Positions 15,664 through 23,991 of a stretch of DNA of 64,000 nucleotides are shown here, piece after piece. Source of the DNA: Wenxinia saemankumensis (GTDB taxonomy: Bacteria; Pseudomonadota; Alphaproteobacteria; Rhodobacterales; Rhodobacteraceae); NCBI RefSeq assembly GCF_900141735.1, contig NZ_FQYO01000006.1:1-64000 (forward strand), given 5' to 3'. The notes beneath the pieces are model-generated. The model was given only the letters and a program-made list of their open reading frames with translations, did no database searches and was not told the DNA's origin. The translations under genes were made by a program, and so were the position numbers. Positions within the stretch are counted from its first letter, which is position 1. The number at the start of each line of letters is the position of its first letter.

Positions 15664-16596
15664 ATGGGAACGATGTCGACATTCCGGTCGGGACGGCCGG
15701 CCGGGCGCGCGCGGCGCGCCTCCGCGCTCGTGGCGCTGCTGGCGGCAGGCGCGCTGGCCGGCTGCGAGGACGGGCTCTCGATGCCCTTCGGCGAGGGCGA
15801 ATCCGCGGCCGCGACCGGCGGCCAGAGCGTCGAGCTGGTCGAGCGCGACGTCGAGGCGCCTGAGATCTTCCAGGTGACCGAGCCCGGGGTCTGGGACGGT
15901 CGTCCCTCCTTCGGCGGGGTCTGGGTCGCGCATCCCGATGTCGGCGATCCCGGCCGCGTCATCATCCGCAACACCGAGACCGGCGATTTCGTGATCGGCG
16001 CCCTGTTCCGCCGCGAGCGGGAGAATCCGGGCCCCGCGCTGCAGGTCTCCTCCGAGGCGGCGGCGGCGCTCGGCATGCTCGCCGGGGCGCCGGCGACGCT
16101 CAACGTCACCGCCCTGCGCCGCGAGGAGGCGTCGAGCCCCGAGCCGACCGAGGCGACCGCCCCCGAGGCGGTGCTGGGAGAGGACGGGGCGGAGGGCGCC
16201 GCGATGGACGCGCCGGGCGAGGTGACGACCAGCGCGCTGGCCCCCGCGGGCGCGACGGAGCCCGGAACGACCCCCGCCCCCGCCCCCGCCCCCGCCCCCG
16301 CGGCGGATCCGGCGCCGCCCCCGGCGCCGGCCGCCCCCGCCCCCGCAACGGCCGCCTCCGACCTGTCGCGCCCCTATGTCCAGCTCGGCATCTTTTCGGT
16401 CGAGGAGAACGCCTCGGGCGCGGAGGCCCGGATGGCCGATCTCGGCCTGCCCACCCGCGTGGTGCGCGAGGAAAGCGGCGGGCGCAGCTACTGGCGCGTG
16501 CTCGTCGGGCCCGCCGGAAGCGAGAGCGAGCGCGCCGGCTTCCTGTCGCAGGTGACCGGTGCCGGTTTCGCCGACGCCTACCCGGTCCGCAACTGA
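15664..16596 (+). CDS. SPOR-domain lipoprotein
   Basis: 310 residues. N-terminal signal with lipobox LAAGALAGC suggests an outer-membrane or periplasmic lipoprotein. The middle is Pro/Ala-rich and disordered, including a PA repeat encoded by five CCCCCG units. The C-terminal 75 residues (PYVQLGIFSVEENA to the end) form a SPOR domain, which binds denuded septal peptidoglycan. I chose ATG 15664, 5 nt after GAGGGGG; the frame is open further upstream without a good start. It is followed by a D,D-carboxypeptidase, consistent with cell-wall work. Confidence 0.85.
   Translation: MGTMSTFRSGRPAGRARRASALVALLAAGALAGCEDGLSMPFGEGESAAATGGQSVELVERDVEAPEIFQVTEPGVWDGRPSFGGVWVAHPDVGDPGRVIIRNTETGDFVIGALFRRERENPGPALQVSSEAAAALGMLAGAPATLNVTALRREEASSPEPTEATAPEAVLGEDGAEGAAMDAPGEVTTSALAPAGATEPGTTPAPAPAPAPAADPAPPPAPAAPAPATAASDLSRPYVQLGIFSVEENASGAEARMADLGLPTRVVREESGGRSYWRVLVGPAGSESERAGFLSQVTGAGFADAYPVRN
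16271..16300 (+). repeat. CCCCCG hexamer repeat, five perfect copies
   Basis: Five perfect CCCCCG units within the SPOR lipoprotein gene encode a Pro-Ala tract. Slippage would change length in steps of two residues without a frameshift. Confidence 0.9.
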
Positions 16597-16616
16597 TCCG
16601 ATCCAAGGGGATGTCC

Positions 16617-17876
16617 ATGACCCGCACGATCCGCTCCGCCGCCGCCCTCTGCCTCGCGCTGGCGGTCCAGCTCTGGGCCGGCCTCGCCGCCGCCCAGGGC
16701 CTCGAGACGTCGGCCCGCGCGGCCTATGTCTTCGACCAGACGACTCGCACCGTCCTTCTGGAGAAGAACGCGGACGAGCCCCTTCCCCCCGCCTCGATGT
16801 CGAAGCTGATGACGCTCTACATGGCGTTCGAGGCGATCGCCGAGGGGCGGCTCTCGGTCGAGGACGAGTTCCTCGTCTCGGCCCATGCGGCCAGCTTCGG
16901 CGGCTCGTCCATGTTCCTGCGCGAGGGCGAGCGGGTCCGGGTCGAGGACCTGCTGCGCGGCGTGATCGTCCTCTCCGGCAACGATGCCAGCGTCGTGCTG
17001 GCCGAGGGGCTCTCGCCCGACGGGACCGAGAGCGGCTTCGCGCGACGGATGACCGAGGTGGCGCGCGAGCTGGGCATGACCAGCTCCACCTTCGCCAACG
17101 CCTCGGGCTGGCCCGCCGCCGGCCACGCGATGAGCGTGCGCGATCTCGGCATCCTCGCCGATCACCTGATCAGCGACTTTCCCACCTTCTACCCGCTCTT
17201 CGCCGAGCAGGAATTCGCCTTCGACAACCGCGTCCCGGCGAACAGCCAGAACCGCAACCCGATCCTCGGCCTCGGGATCGGTGCAGACGGGCTCAAGACC
17301 GGCCACACCCAGGAGGCGGGCTACGGCCTCGTCGGGTCGGCCAAGCAGGGCGACCGGCGGATCATCTTCGTCATCACCGGCCTCGATACGGCCGAGCAGC
17401 GCCGCGCCGAGGGCGAGCGGATCGTCAACTGGGCGTTCCGGCAGTTCGCCGAGGAGGATCTGGGGCGGGCCGGCACCCGCATCGCCGAGGCCGATGTCTG
17501 GATGGGGGCCGATACCGAGGTCGGGCTCGCCCTGGCCGAGGATCTGCGCGTCCTGATGCCGGTCGTTCCCGGCGCGGCCTATGCCGCCGAGGCGACCTGG
17601 ACCGGTCCCGTGACCGCCCCCGTGGCGGAGGGGCAGGAGCTGGGGCAGCTGACCATCACCCGCGAGGGGCTGCCGCAGATCGTGGTGCCGCTGGTGGCGG
17701 ACCGGGCCGTCGCGCAGGGCGGGCTCGGCGTCCGGCTGCGGACGGCGGCGCAGATCCTGGTCGCGCGCGTGGCCCCGGGCGCCGATCTCTCGGCCATTCC
17801 CGGCCTCGATGGCGAGGTGGCGGAGCCCGCACCGGACGAGGCCGCGGAGACGGCCCCGGCCGAAGAGGACGCATGA
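16617..17876 (+). CDS. D-alanyl-D-alanine carboxypeptidase (PBP5/6 family)
   Basis: 419 residues. Signal peptide ends near LAAAQG. The penicillin-binding motifs are SMSK (SxxK), SGND (SxN) and KTGH (KTG). It trims the terminal D-Ala of peptidoglycan stem peptides in the periplasm. The C-terminal part (about 275-390) is the PBP5-type beta domain, ending in an acidic Ala/Glu tail. ATG 16617 has AAGGGG 6 nt upstream; ATG 16611, two codons earlier, has no space for a ribosome site. The stop overlaps tmk by ATGA, opening the tmk-holB-tatD run. Confidence 0.92.
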   Translation: MTRTIRSAAALCLALAVQLWAGLAAAQGLETSARAAYVFDQTTRTVLLEKNADEPLPPASMSKLMTLYMAFEAIAEGRLSVEDEFLVSAHAASFGGSSMFLREGERVRVEDLLRGVIVLSGNDASVVLAEGLSPDGTESGFARRMTEVARELGMTSSTFANASGWPAAGHAMSVRDLGILADHLISDFPTFYPLFAEQEFAFDNRVPANSQNRNPILGLGIGADGLKTGHTQEAGYGLVGSAKQGDRRIIFVITGLDTAEQRRAEGERIVNWAFRQFAEEDLGRAGTRIAEADVWMGADTEVGLALAEDLRVLMPVVPGAAYAAEATWTGPVTAPVAEGQELGQLTITREGLPQIVVPLVADRAVAQGGLGVRLRTAAQILVARVAPGADLSAIPGLDGEVAEPAPDEAAETAPAEEDA

Positions 17877-18511
17877 GGGGCGACGCCCATTTCATCACCT
17901 TCGAGGGGATCGACGGGTCCGGCAAGTCGACCCAGGCGCGGCGCCTGGCCGAGAGCCTTGCGGATCGCGGCACCGAGGTGGTCCTCACCCGCGAGCCCGG
18001 CGGCTCGCCCGGGGCCGAGGAGATCCGGCAGCTCATCCTGACCGGCGATCCCGGCCGCTGGTCGGCCGAGACCGAGATCCTGCTCTTCACCGCCGCGCGC
18101 CGCGACCATCTGGAGAGGACGATCCGCCCCGCGCTCGCCCGCGGGGCGACCGTGATCTGCGACCGCTTCGCCGACAGCACGCGGATCTACCAGGGCGCCA
18201 CGCGCGGCGACCTGCGGGCCCTCGTGGATTCGCTGCACGCGCAGATGATCGGGATCGAACCCGACCTGACCTTCGTCATCGACATGGACCCGAGGGTCGC
18301 GCTGGGGCGCGGCCTGTCCCGCGAAGGGGCGGAGCAGCGCTTCGAGGATATGGGCCTGCCCTTCCAGGAGACGATACGCCACGGCTTCCTGCGCCTCGCG
18401 CGCGAGGACTCCCATCGCTGCGTGCTGATCGACGGCGGCCGGGAGGCCGGCGAGGTGGCGGCAGAGATCCGCGTGGTGACCGAGGGTCGCCGCGCGGCCA
18501 ATGACGGCTGA
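17873..18511 (+). CDS. tmk: Thymidylate kinase
   Basis: 212 residues, normal length. P-loop FEGIDGSGKSTQ, REPGGSPGAEEIR and CDRFADST (DRx motif) are all present. It phosphorylates dTMP to dTDP for DNA synthesis. The start overlaps the carboxypeptidase stop by 4 nt and the 3' end overlaps holB by 11 nt. The tmk-holB pair is widely conserved. Confidence 0.96.
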   Translation: MRGDAHFITFEGIDGSGKSTQARRLAESLADRGTEVVLTREPGGSPGAEEIRQLILTGDPGRWSAETEILLFTAARRDHLERTIRPALARGATVICDRFADSTRIYQGATRGDLRALVDSLHAQMIGIEPDLTFVIDMDPRVALGRGLSREGAEQRFEDMGLPFQETIRHGFLRLAREDSHRCVLIDGGREAGEVAAEIRVVTEGRRAANDG

Positions 18512-19637
18512 GCCGATGGCCGAGGACGCCCTGCCCGATCCGACGATGATCGAGGGGATGCCCCATCCCCGCGACGCCCCGGCCCTCTACGGCCAGGACG
18601 CGGCGGAGGCCGCCTTCCTCGACGCGTTCAATGCGGGGCGTCTCCATTCGGGCTGGCTGATCACGGGCCCGCGCGGCGCCGGCAAGGCCACGCTGGCCTA
18701 CCGGATCGCCGCCTTCCTGCTCGCGGATCGCCCGGCCGGCGGCCTGCTGGAGACGCCGCCGGCGGCCACGACGCTCGCCCTGCCTCAGGACCACGCGGAC
18801 CTGCGCCTGATGCGGGCCGGGGCGCATCCCCGGCTCTTCGTCGTCAGGCGCGGCCCGAACGACAAGGGCGACCGGATCAGCCAGGACATCCGCGCGGTCG
18901 AGGTGCGCCGGCTCAAGGACTTCTTCCACCTCTCCAGCGCCGATGGCGGGCGCCGGGTGGTGATCGTCGATGCCGCGGACGAGCTGAACCCCACCGCCGC
19001 GAACGCCCTGCTCAAGGAGCTGGAGGAGCCCCCCGCGGGCGCAACGCTGCTGCTGATCTCGCACCAGCCCTCGCGCCTGCTGCCGACGATCCGCTCGCGC
19101 TGCCGGACCCTGCGGCTGGGGCCCCTGCCCGCCCCCGACCTCGCGCGCGCCCTCGAGGCGAGCGGGATCGCGACCGACGCACCCGAGGCGCTGGCGGTGC
19201 TGGCAGCGGGCTCGGTCGGCGAGGCGGCGCGGATGGCGAATGGCGGGGGTCTCGCCCTCTATGCCGACCTCGTGAAGCTGCTGGACGGGCTGCCCAGGCT
19301 CGACCGGCCCGCCGCGATCCGGCTGGGCGAGGCCTGCGCCGGGCGGACGGGAGAGACGCGCTTCGCCCTCTTCATCGACCTCGTCGACCTGTTCCTGTCG
19401 CGCGCCGCCCGCGCCGGCCTGACGGGCGAGCCGCAGAGCCAGGGCGCACCGGGCGAGGCGCGCCTGCTGGCCCGCCTGTCGCCCGATGCGCGCGCCGCGC
19501 GCGCCTGGGCCGCCGCGCAGGCCGAGCTTTCGGCGCGGCTGCGGCACGGGCGGGCGGTCAACCTTGACCCGGCCGCCCTCGTCCTCGATACGCTGCTCGC
19601 CATCGAACGGACGGCGCTGGACGCCGTCCCCGCCTGA
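18501..19637 (+). CDS. holB: DNA polymerase III subunit delta'
   Basis: 378 residues. Clamp-loader AAA+ fold with an altered P-loop GPRGAGKATLA, VVIVDAADELNPTAANALLK (Walker B region), LEEPPAG and SRCRTLRL. The zinc-finger cysteines found in many delta' proteins are not obvious. It works in the clamp loader that places the beta clamp on DNA. Overlaps tmk and is followed by tatD after 20 nt. Confidence 0.94.
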   Translation: MTAEPMAEDALPDPTMIEGMPHPRDAPALYGQDAAEAAFLDAFNAGRLHSGWLITGPRGAGKATLAYRIAAFLLADRPAGGLLETPPAATTLALPQDHADLRLMRAGAHPRLFVVRRGPNDKGDRISQDIRAVEVRRLKDFFHLSSADGGRRVVIVDAADELNPTAANALLKELEEPPAGATLLLISHQPSRLLPTIRSRCRTLRLGPLPAPDLARALEASGIATDAPEALAVLAAGSVGEAARMANGGGLALYADLVKLLDGLPRLDRPAAIRLGEACAGRTGETRFALFIDLVDLFLSRAARAGLTGEPQSQGAPGEARLLARLSPDARAARAWAAAQAELSARLRHGRAVNLDPAALVLDTLLAIERTALDAVPA

Positions 19638-19657
19638 CCCCGCCCCGAAGGCCCCCC

Positions 19658-20446
19658 ATGACAGATGCCCCCGCGCTGGTGGACAGCCACTGCCATCTCG
19701 ACTTCCCCGATTTCGACGAGACCCGGGACGAGGTGATCGCCCGCGCCCGCGCTGCCGGGGTGGGCCGGATGGTGACGATCTGCACCCGCCTGCGGCAGGA
19801 GCCGCGCGTGCGCGCCATCGCCGAGGCGCATGAGGGCGTCTACTACGCTGCCGGCACCCACCCGATGAGCGCGACGGAAGAGCCGATGGCGACGGTGGAG
19901 CAGCTCGTCGCCCTCGCCGATCACCCGAAATTCGTCGGAATCGGCGAGACCGGTCTCGACTACCACTACACCGCCGAGAGCGCCGCCCGGCAGCAGGAGA
20001 GCCTGCGTATCCATATCGAGGCCGCGCGCCGCACGCAGCTGCCGCTGATCATCCATGCCCGCGACGCGGACGACGACATGGCCCGGATCCTGTCCGAGGA
20101 GCATCGCGCCGGCGCCTATTCATGCGTGATGCACTGCTTCTCCTCCGGCCCGGCTCTGGCCGAGGCGGCGCTGGATCTCGGCTTCTACCTCTCGATGTCC
20201 GGCATCGCCGCCTTTCCCCGCTCGACCGAGCTGCGCGAGATCTTCGCCGCCGCCCCGCTCGACCGGATCCTGGTCGAGACCGACAGCCCCTACCTCGCCC
20301 CGCCCCCGCATCGCGGCAAGCGCAACGAGCCCGCCTTCGTCGCCCATACCGCGCGGGTCGGGGCCGAGACCTTCGGCCTCTCCCCGGCCGAGTTCGCCGC
20401 CGCGACCAGCGCCAATTTCGACCGGCTCTTCACTCGGGCGGCCTGA
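19658..20446 (+). CDS. tatD: TatD-family metal-dependent hydrolase
   Basis: 262 residues, full length. Metal ligands sit in DSHCHLDF (start), GIGETGLDYHY, IIHARDAD, HCFSSG and ETDSPYLAP. TatD enzymes are metal-dependent 3'-5' DNases linked to DNA repair and quality control. It follows holB, as in many bacteria (tmk-holB-tatD). The next 296 bp (20447-20742) hold no supportable gene. Confidence 0.94.
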   Translation: MTDAPALVDSHCHLDFPDFDETRDEVIARARAAGVGRMVTICTRLRQEPRVRAIAEAHEGVYYAAGTHPMSATEEPMATVEQLVALADHPKFVGIGETGLDYHYTAESAARQQESLRIHIEAARRTQLPLIIHARDADDDMARILSEEHRAGAYSCVMHCFSSGPALAEAALDLGFYLSMSGIAAFPRSTELREIFAAAPLDRILVETDSPYLAPPPHRGKRNEPAFVAHTARVGAETFGLSPAEFAAATSANFDRLFTRAA

Positions 20447-20742
20447 CCGCAGCCCCCCGTCCCGCCGCGACTCCCGCCCCCCGGCGCGCCTGCCCGACCG
20501 GCCTGGCCCCGCCCGCTACCCGGCGCCGCCGCCCCGGCCTTCCCAACCTCTACCAGCGCTCCCGACCAGCATTCACGGCAGCCGCGGCCCCGGTCCGCGC
20601 CGCCCCGCCTCCCCCTCCGGCGGCCCGGATAGGCTTCGCGCCGGCCGCATCCGCGTGCGTGGGGCGGGGGCGCCTACAAAAGGCCGCCGCGCCGCGATCC
20701 GCCGCCTTGCAACCCCCGGGCAATCGGCCCAGACACGGGCCC

Positions 20743-21540
20743 ATGGCGCGACGCATCTTCACCATCCTCGGCTGCGGTTCCTCCGGCGGAGTGCCACGCC
20801 TCGGGGGGCATTGGGGCGCCTGCGATCCGGCAAACCCGCGCAACCGCCGCCGCCGCTGCTCGCTGCTGGTGGAACAGGTCGGGCCGGGCGGCACGACCAG
20901 CGTCCTGATCGACACCTCCCCCGACCTGCGGGACCAGCTCCTCGATACGGGAACCGGGCGGCTCGACGGGGTGCTCTGGACCCATGCCCATGCCGACCAT
21001 GTCCACGGGATCGATGACCTGCGGATGATCGTCTTCAACATGAAGGCGCGGCTGCCGACCTGGGCTGACGCCGCCACCTCTGCCGCCCTGCGCGAGCGCT
21101 TCTCCTACGCCTTCCTCCAGCCCGAAGGATCGATGTATCCGCCGATCCTCGACCTTGCGACGATAGATGGGCCGGTGACGGTGGACGGCGCGGGCGGCGA
21201 GATCACCTTCGCGCCGTTCACGGTGAACCACGGGGCGATCGACGCACTCGGCTTCCGCATCGGCGACCTCGCCTACCTGCCGGATGTCGCGACGATCCCC
21301 GAGGCGGCCTGGCCCGCGCTCGGGGGACTGGATGTCTGGATCGTCGATGCGCTGCGACGCGAGCCCCATCCCACCCATTCGCACCTCGCGCGGACGCTGG
21401 ACTGGATCGACCGAGTGCGGCCCGCCCGGGCGGTGCTGACCAACATGCATATCGACCTCGACTATGCCCGCCTGGCGGACGAGACGCCGGCCCATGTGGA
21501 GCCCGCCTTCGACGGGATGCGGATCGAGCTGGACGCCTGA
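20743..21540 (+). CDS. MBL-fold metallohydrolase (PhnP-like)
   Basis: 265 residues. The metal-binding motif is THAHADHVHGIDDLR; further ligands lie in TVNHGAIDALG and NMHIDLDY. N-terminal ILGCGSSGGVPRLGG and a cysteine region (WGACDPANPRNRRRRCS) resemble PhnP/phosphodiesterase-like proteins that sit downstream of tatD in Rhodobacterales. A phosphodiesterase role is likely but the substrate is not shown. ATG 20743 starts at the conserved fold; the frame is open upstream without homology. Confidence 0.85.
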   Translation: MARRIFTILGCGSSGGVPRLGGHWGACDPANPRNRRRRCSLLVEQVGPGGTTSVLIDTSPDLRDQLLDTGTGRLDGVLWTHAHADHVHGIDDLRMIVFNMKARLPTWADAATSAALRERFSYAFLQPEGSMYPPILDLATIDGPVTVDGAGGEITFAPFTVNHGAIDALGFRIGDLAYLPDVATIPEAAWPALGGLDVWIVDALRREPHPTHSHLARTLDWIDRVRPARAVLTNMHIDLDYARLADETPAHVEPAFDGMRIELDA

Positions 21541-21541
21541 G

Positions 21542-22471
21542 ATGGGCGTCCTCTTCGCCGTCGTCCTGCCGGTCTTCCTCGTCCTCGGCTTCGGCTACCT
21601 CGCGGCCAGGCTGGGATGGATGTCCCCCGCCGCGATCGACGGGGTGACCCAGTTCAGCCAGAGCTTCGCCCTGCCGGTCCTGCTGTTCCGCGCGATGTCG
21701 GGGCTCGATCTCGAGGCGAGCTTCCAGCCCGGGCTGCTCGCCGCCTTCTATGCCGGGGTCCTGGCCGCCTTCGTGGTCGGGATCGTCGGTGCGCTCGTCC
21801 TGTTCCGCCGGCCGGTGGAGGACGCGATCGCCATCGGCTTCGCCGCATTCTTCTCGAACACGCTGCTGCTCGGCCTGCCGATCACCGAGCGGGCCTACGG
21901 CCCGGACGCGCTGGCGGGGAACTACGCGATCATCTCGATGCACGCGCCCCTGCTCTACATCGTCGGGATCACGGTGATGGAGGCGGTGCGCGCCCGGGGC
22001 ACCTCGCTCTCCGCCCTACCGGGCCGCATCCTGCGGCAATTCGTGCGGAACGGGATCGTTCTCGGCGTGGCGGCCGGCCTCGCCTTCAACCTGACCGGGC
22101 TGACGATCCCCGAACCCGCGGCCGAAGCGATCGACCTGATCGCGGCCTCGGCGATCCCGGCGGCGCTGTTCGGCCTCGGCGGGACGCTGACCCGCTACCG
22201 CCCCGAGGGCGACATGCGGGCGATCCTCTTCGTCGTCGCAATCTGCCTGCTGCTGCACCCGGCGATCACCTACGGCCTCGCCCGGGCCTTCGGGCTGGGC
22301 ACCGATGCGATCCGGTCGGCGGTGCTGACGGCGGCGATGGCACCGGGGGTCAACGCCTTCCTCTTCGCCAATGTCTACGGCACCGCGCGCCGGGTCGCGG
22401 CGTCCTCGGTCCTGATCGGAACCGGCCTGTGCGTGCTGACGGCGACATTCTGGCTGATGCTGCTGCCCTGA
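21542..22471 (+). CDS. AEC-family transporter (auxin efflux carrier type)
   Basis: 309 residues, about ten hydrophobic segments in two repeats of five, with the conserved glycine/proline-rich region GLPITERAYG and APGVNAFLFA. Family members export or import small organic acids in the inner membrane; the substrate here is unknown. It starts 1 nt after the upstream MBL gene stop, so both are probably one transcript. Confidence 0.88.
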   Translation: MGVLFAVVLPVFLVLGFGYLAARLGWMSPAAIDGVTQFSQSFALPVLLFRAMSGLDLEASFQPGLLAAFYAGVLAAFVVGIVGALVLFRRPVEDAIAIGFAAFFSNTLLLGLPITERAYGPDALAGNYAIISMHAPLLYIVGITVMEAVRARGTSLSALPGRILRQFVRNGIVLGVAAGLAFNLTGLTIPEPAAEAIDLIAASAIPAALFGLGGTLTRYRPEGDMRAILFVVAICLLLHPAITYGLARAFGLGTDAIRSAVLTAAMAPGVNAFLFANVYGTARRVAASSVLIGTGLCVLTATFWLMLLP

Positions 22472-22475
22472 CGGG

Positions 22476-22745
22476 TCAGAACAGTCCCACGGCGCCGTCG
22501 ATCCAGACGACGAGGGCCGCCACGGCGACCAGAGCCGCGGCCCCCAGCCGCCTCGCCCACGAGCCAAGCCGAAGCGCCAGTTCGAGCCCCAGTCCGAGCG
22601 CGGCGACCAGCATCGCCATGTAGGCGAAATCGTAGGCCGTCCACCGAACGCCGGACGCGCCGAGCGCCATAGCAAGGGCCGGAGCCGCCAGAAGAGCAGC
22701 GAGACCTGCCCAGAGACGGAAATGTATGACGGGACGACGTAGCAT
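22476..22745 (-). CDS. Small membrane protein
   Basis: 89 residues with about three hydrophobic helices (LWAGLAALLAAPALAMAL, YMAMLVAALGLGLELAL, LGAAALVAVAALVVW). No family recognised. ATG 22745 follows a purine-rich GAGGGGGG site; an upstream in-frame ATG at 22781 lies in the gap before the permease gene. It is the last gene on the minus strand after the ABC transporter operon and converges on the AEC gene. Confidence 0.6.
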   Translation of the reverse strand: MLRRPVIHFRLWAGLAALLAAPALAMALGASGVRWTAYDFAYMAMLVAALGLGLELALRLGSWARRLGAAALVAVAALVVWIDGAVGLF

Positions 22746-22796
22746 GACGGGACCCCCCTCGGCAGAATCCCATCCTGACACCCCCGGGCACGAAAG

Positions 22797-23987
22797 TCAG
22801 CCCGGCGACATGCCCCGCAACCGCTCCGACCGGCGGCGCAGAAGTTCCAGCGTGGTCAGCAGCAGGATCGAGATCGTCACCAGGATCGTCGCCACGGCGA
22901 GGATCGTCGGCGAGATCTGCTCGCGCAGGCCGATGAACATCTGCCAGGGCAGCGTCTTCTGGCCGGCGCTGCCCACGAAGAGCACGACCACCACCTCGTC
23001 GAACGAGGTGATGAAGGCGAAGAGCCCGCCCGAGATCACGCCGGGCAGGATCAGCGGCATCTGCACTTTGAAGAAGGTCGTCACCGGGTCCGCGCCCAGG
23101 TTCGCGCTGGCCCGCGTGAGCGAGCGGTCGAACCCGACCAGCGTGGCCGTCACCGTGATGATGACGAAGGGGATGCCGAGCGCGGCATGCGCGAGGACGA
23201 TGCCCCAGTACGTCCCCTGCAGGCCGATCCGGGAGTAGAAGAAGTACATCCCCGCCGCCGAGATGATCAGCGGGACGATCATCGGCGAGATGAGGATCGC
23301 CATGATGACCTGCCGGAAGGGAATGTGGCTCTGGCTGAGGCCGATGGCGGCGAGCGTGCCGAAGCCCACGGCGAGCAGCGTCGCGACGGGCGCGATCTTC
23401 AGCGAGTTCCACATCGCCTGCTGCCAGTCGGCATTGGTGAAGAAGTCGCGGTAATGCCGCAGCGAATAGCCTTCGGGGTCGAGGGCGAGCATCTCGGGCG
23501 TGAAGGTGAAGAAGCTCTCGGCATTGAAGCTGAGCGGAATCACGACCGCGATCGGCGCGATCAGGAAGAAGAAGATGAACCCGCAGATGAAGAGGAAGGC
23601 GTTGTGCCACAGCACCTGCCCCGCCGTCGCGTAGGGTGGCAGCCCCTTGCGGTAGTCCGTCCGCACCATCCAGTAGGCGATCCAGCCGAGCACGGCCCCG
23701 ATCACGGCGCCGCCGACCGCGCCGCCGATCCCCCCGAAGACCAGGCCGAGCAGCGCGCAGAGGGCGATGGCCGCCCAGCGGCCCCCGGCCCGGCTCCCCG
23801 AGAGGGGGCCGGCCGCGACCCAGGCGAACCCGGCGCCGAGCACGGCCCCGACGAGCGTGCCGATCAGCCCCGCGCCGAGGGTGTTGCCGGCGATGTAGCC
23901 GAAGAGCGCCCCCGCAAGGGCGGTGATGCCGATGGCGAAGCCGGGCCCGGAGCGGTCGGCGATCTCGGCGGCGGTCAGGTCAGCCAT
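22797..23987 (-). CDS. ABC transporter permease, PotC-like, with extra N-terminal glycine-rich membrane domain
   Basis: 396 residues. The last 270 residues are a classic PotC-type inner-membrane permease with six helices and the EAA loop (ASANLGADPVTTFFKVQMPLILPG). The first 110 residues are additional: hydrophobic glycine-zipper helices (GYIAGNTLGAGLIGTLVGA, GGIGGAVGGAVIGAVLG) not normally found in PotC. It starts 4 nt after the stop of the other permease. Together they form the channel of a polyamine-type importer. Confidence 0.9.
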   Translation of the reverse strand: MADLTAAEIADRSGPGFAIGITALAGALFGYIAGNTLGAGLIGTLVGAVLGAGFAWVAAGPLSGSRAGGRWAAIALCALLGLVFGGIGGAVGGAVIGAVLGWIAYWMVRTDYRKGLPPYATAGQVLWHNAFLFICGFIFFFLIAPIAVVIPLSFNAESFFTFTPEMLALDPEGYSLRHYRDFFTNADWQQAMWNSLKIAPVATLLAVGFGTLAAIGLSQSHIPFRQVIMAILISPMIVPLIISAAGMYFFYSRIGLQGTYWGIVLAHAALGIPFVIITVTATLVGFDRSLTRASANLGADPVTTFFKVQMPLILPGVISGGLFAFITSFDEVVVVLFVGSAGQKTLPWQMFIGLREQISPTILAVATILVTISILLLTTLELLRRRSERLRGMSPG

Positions 23988-23991
23988 GTCG

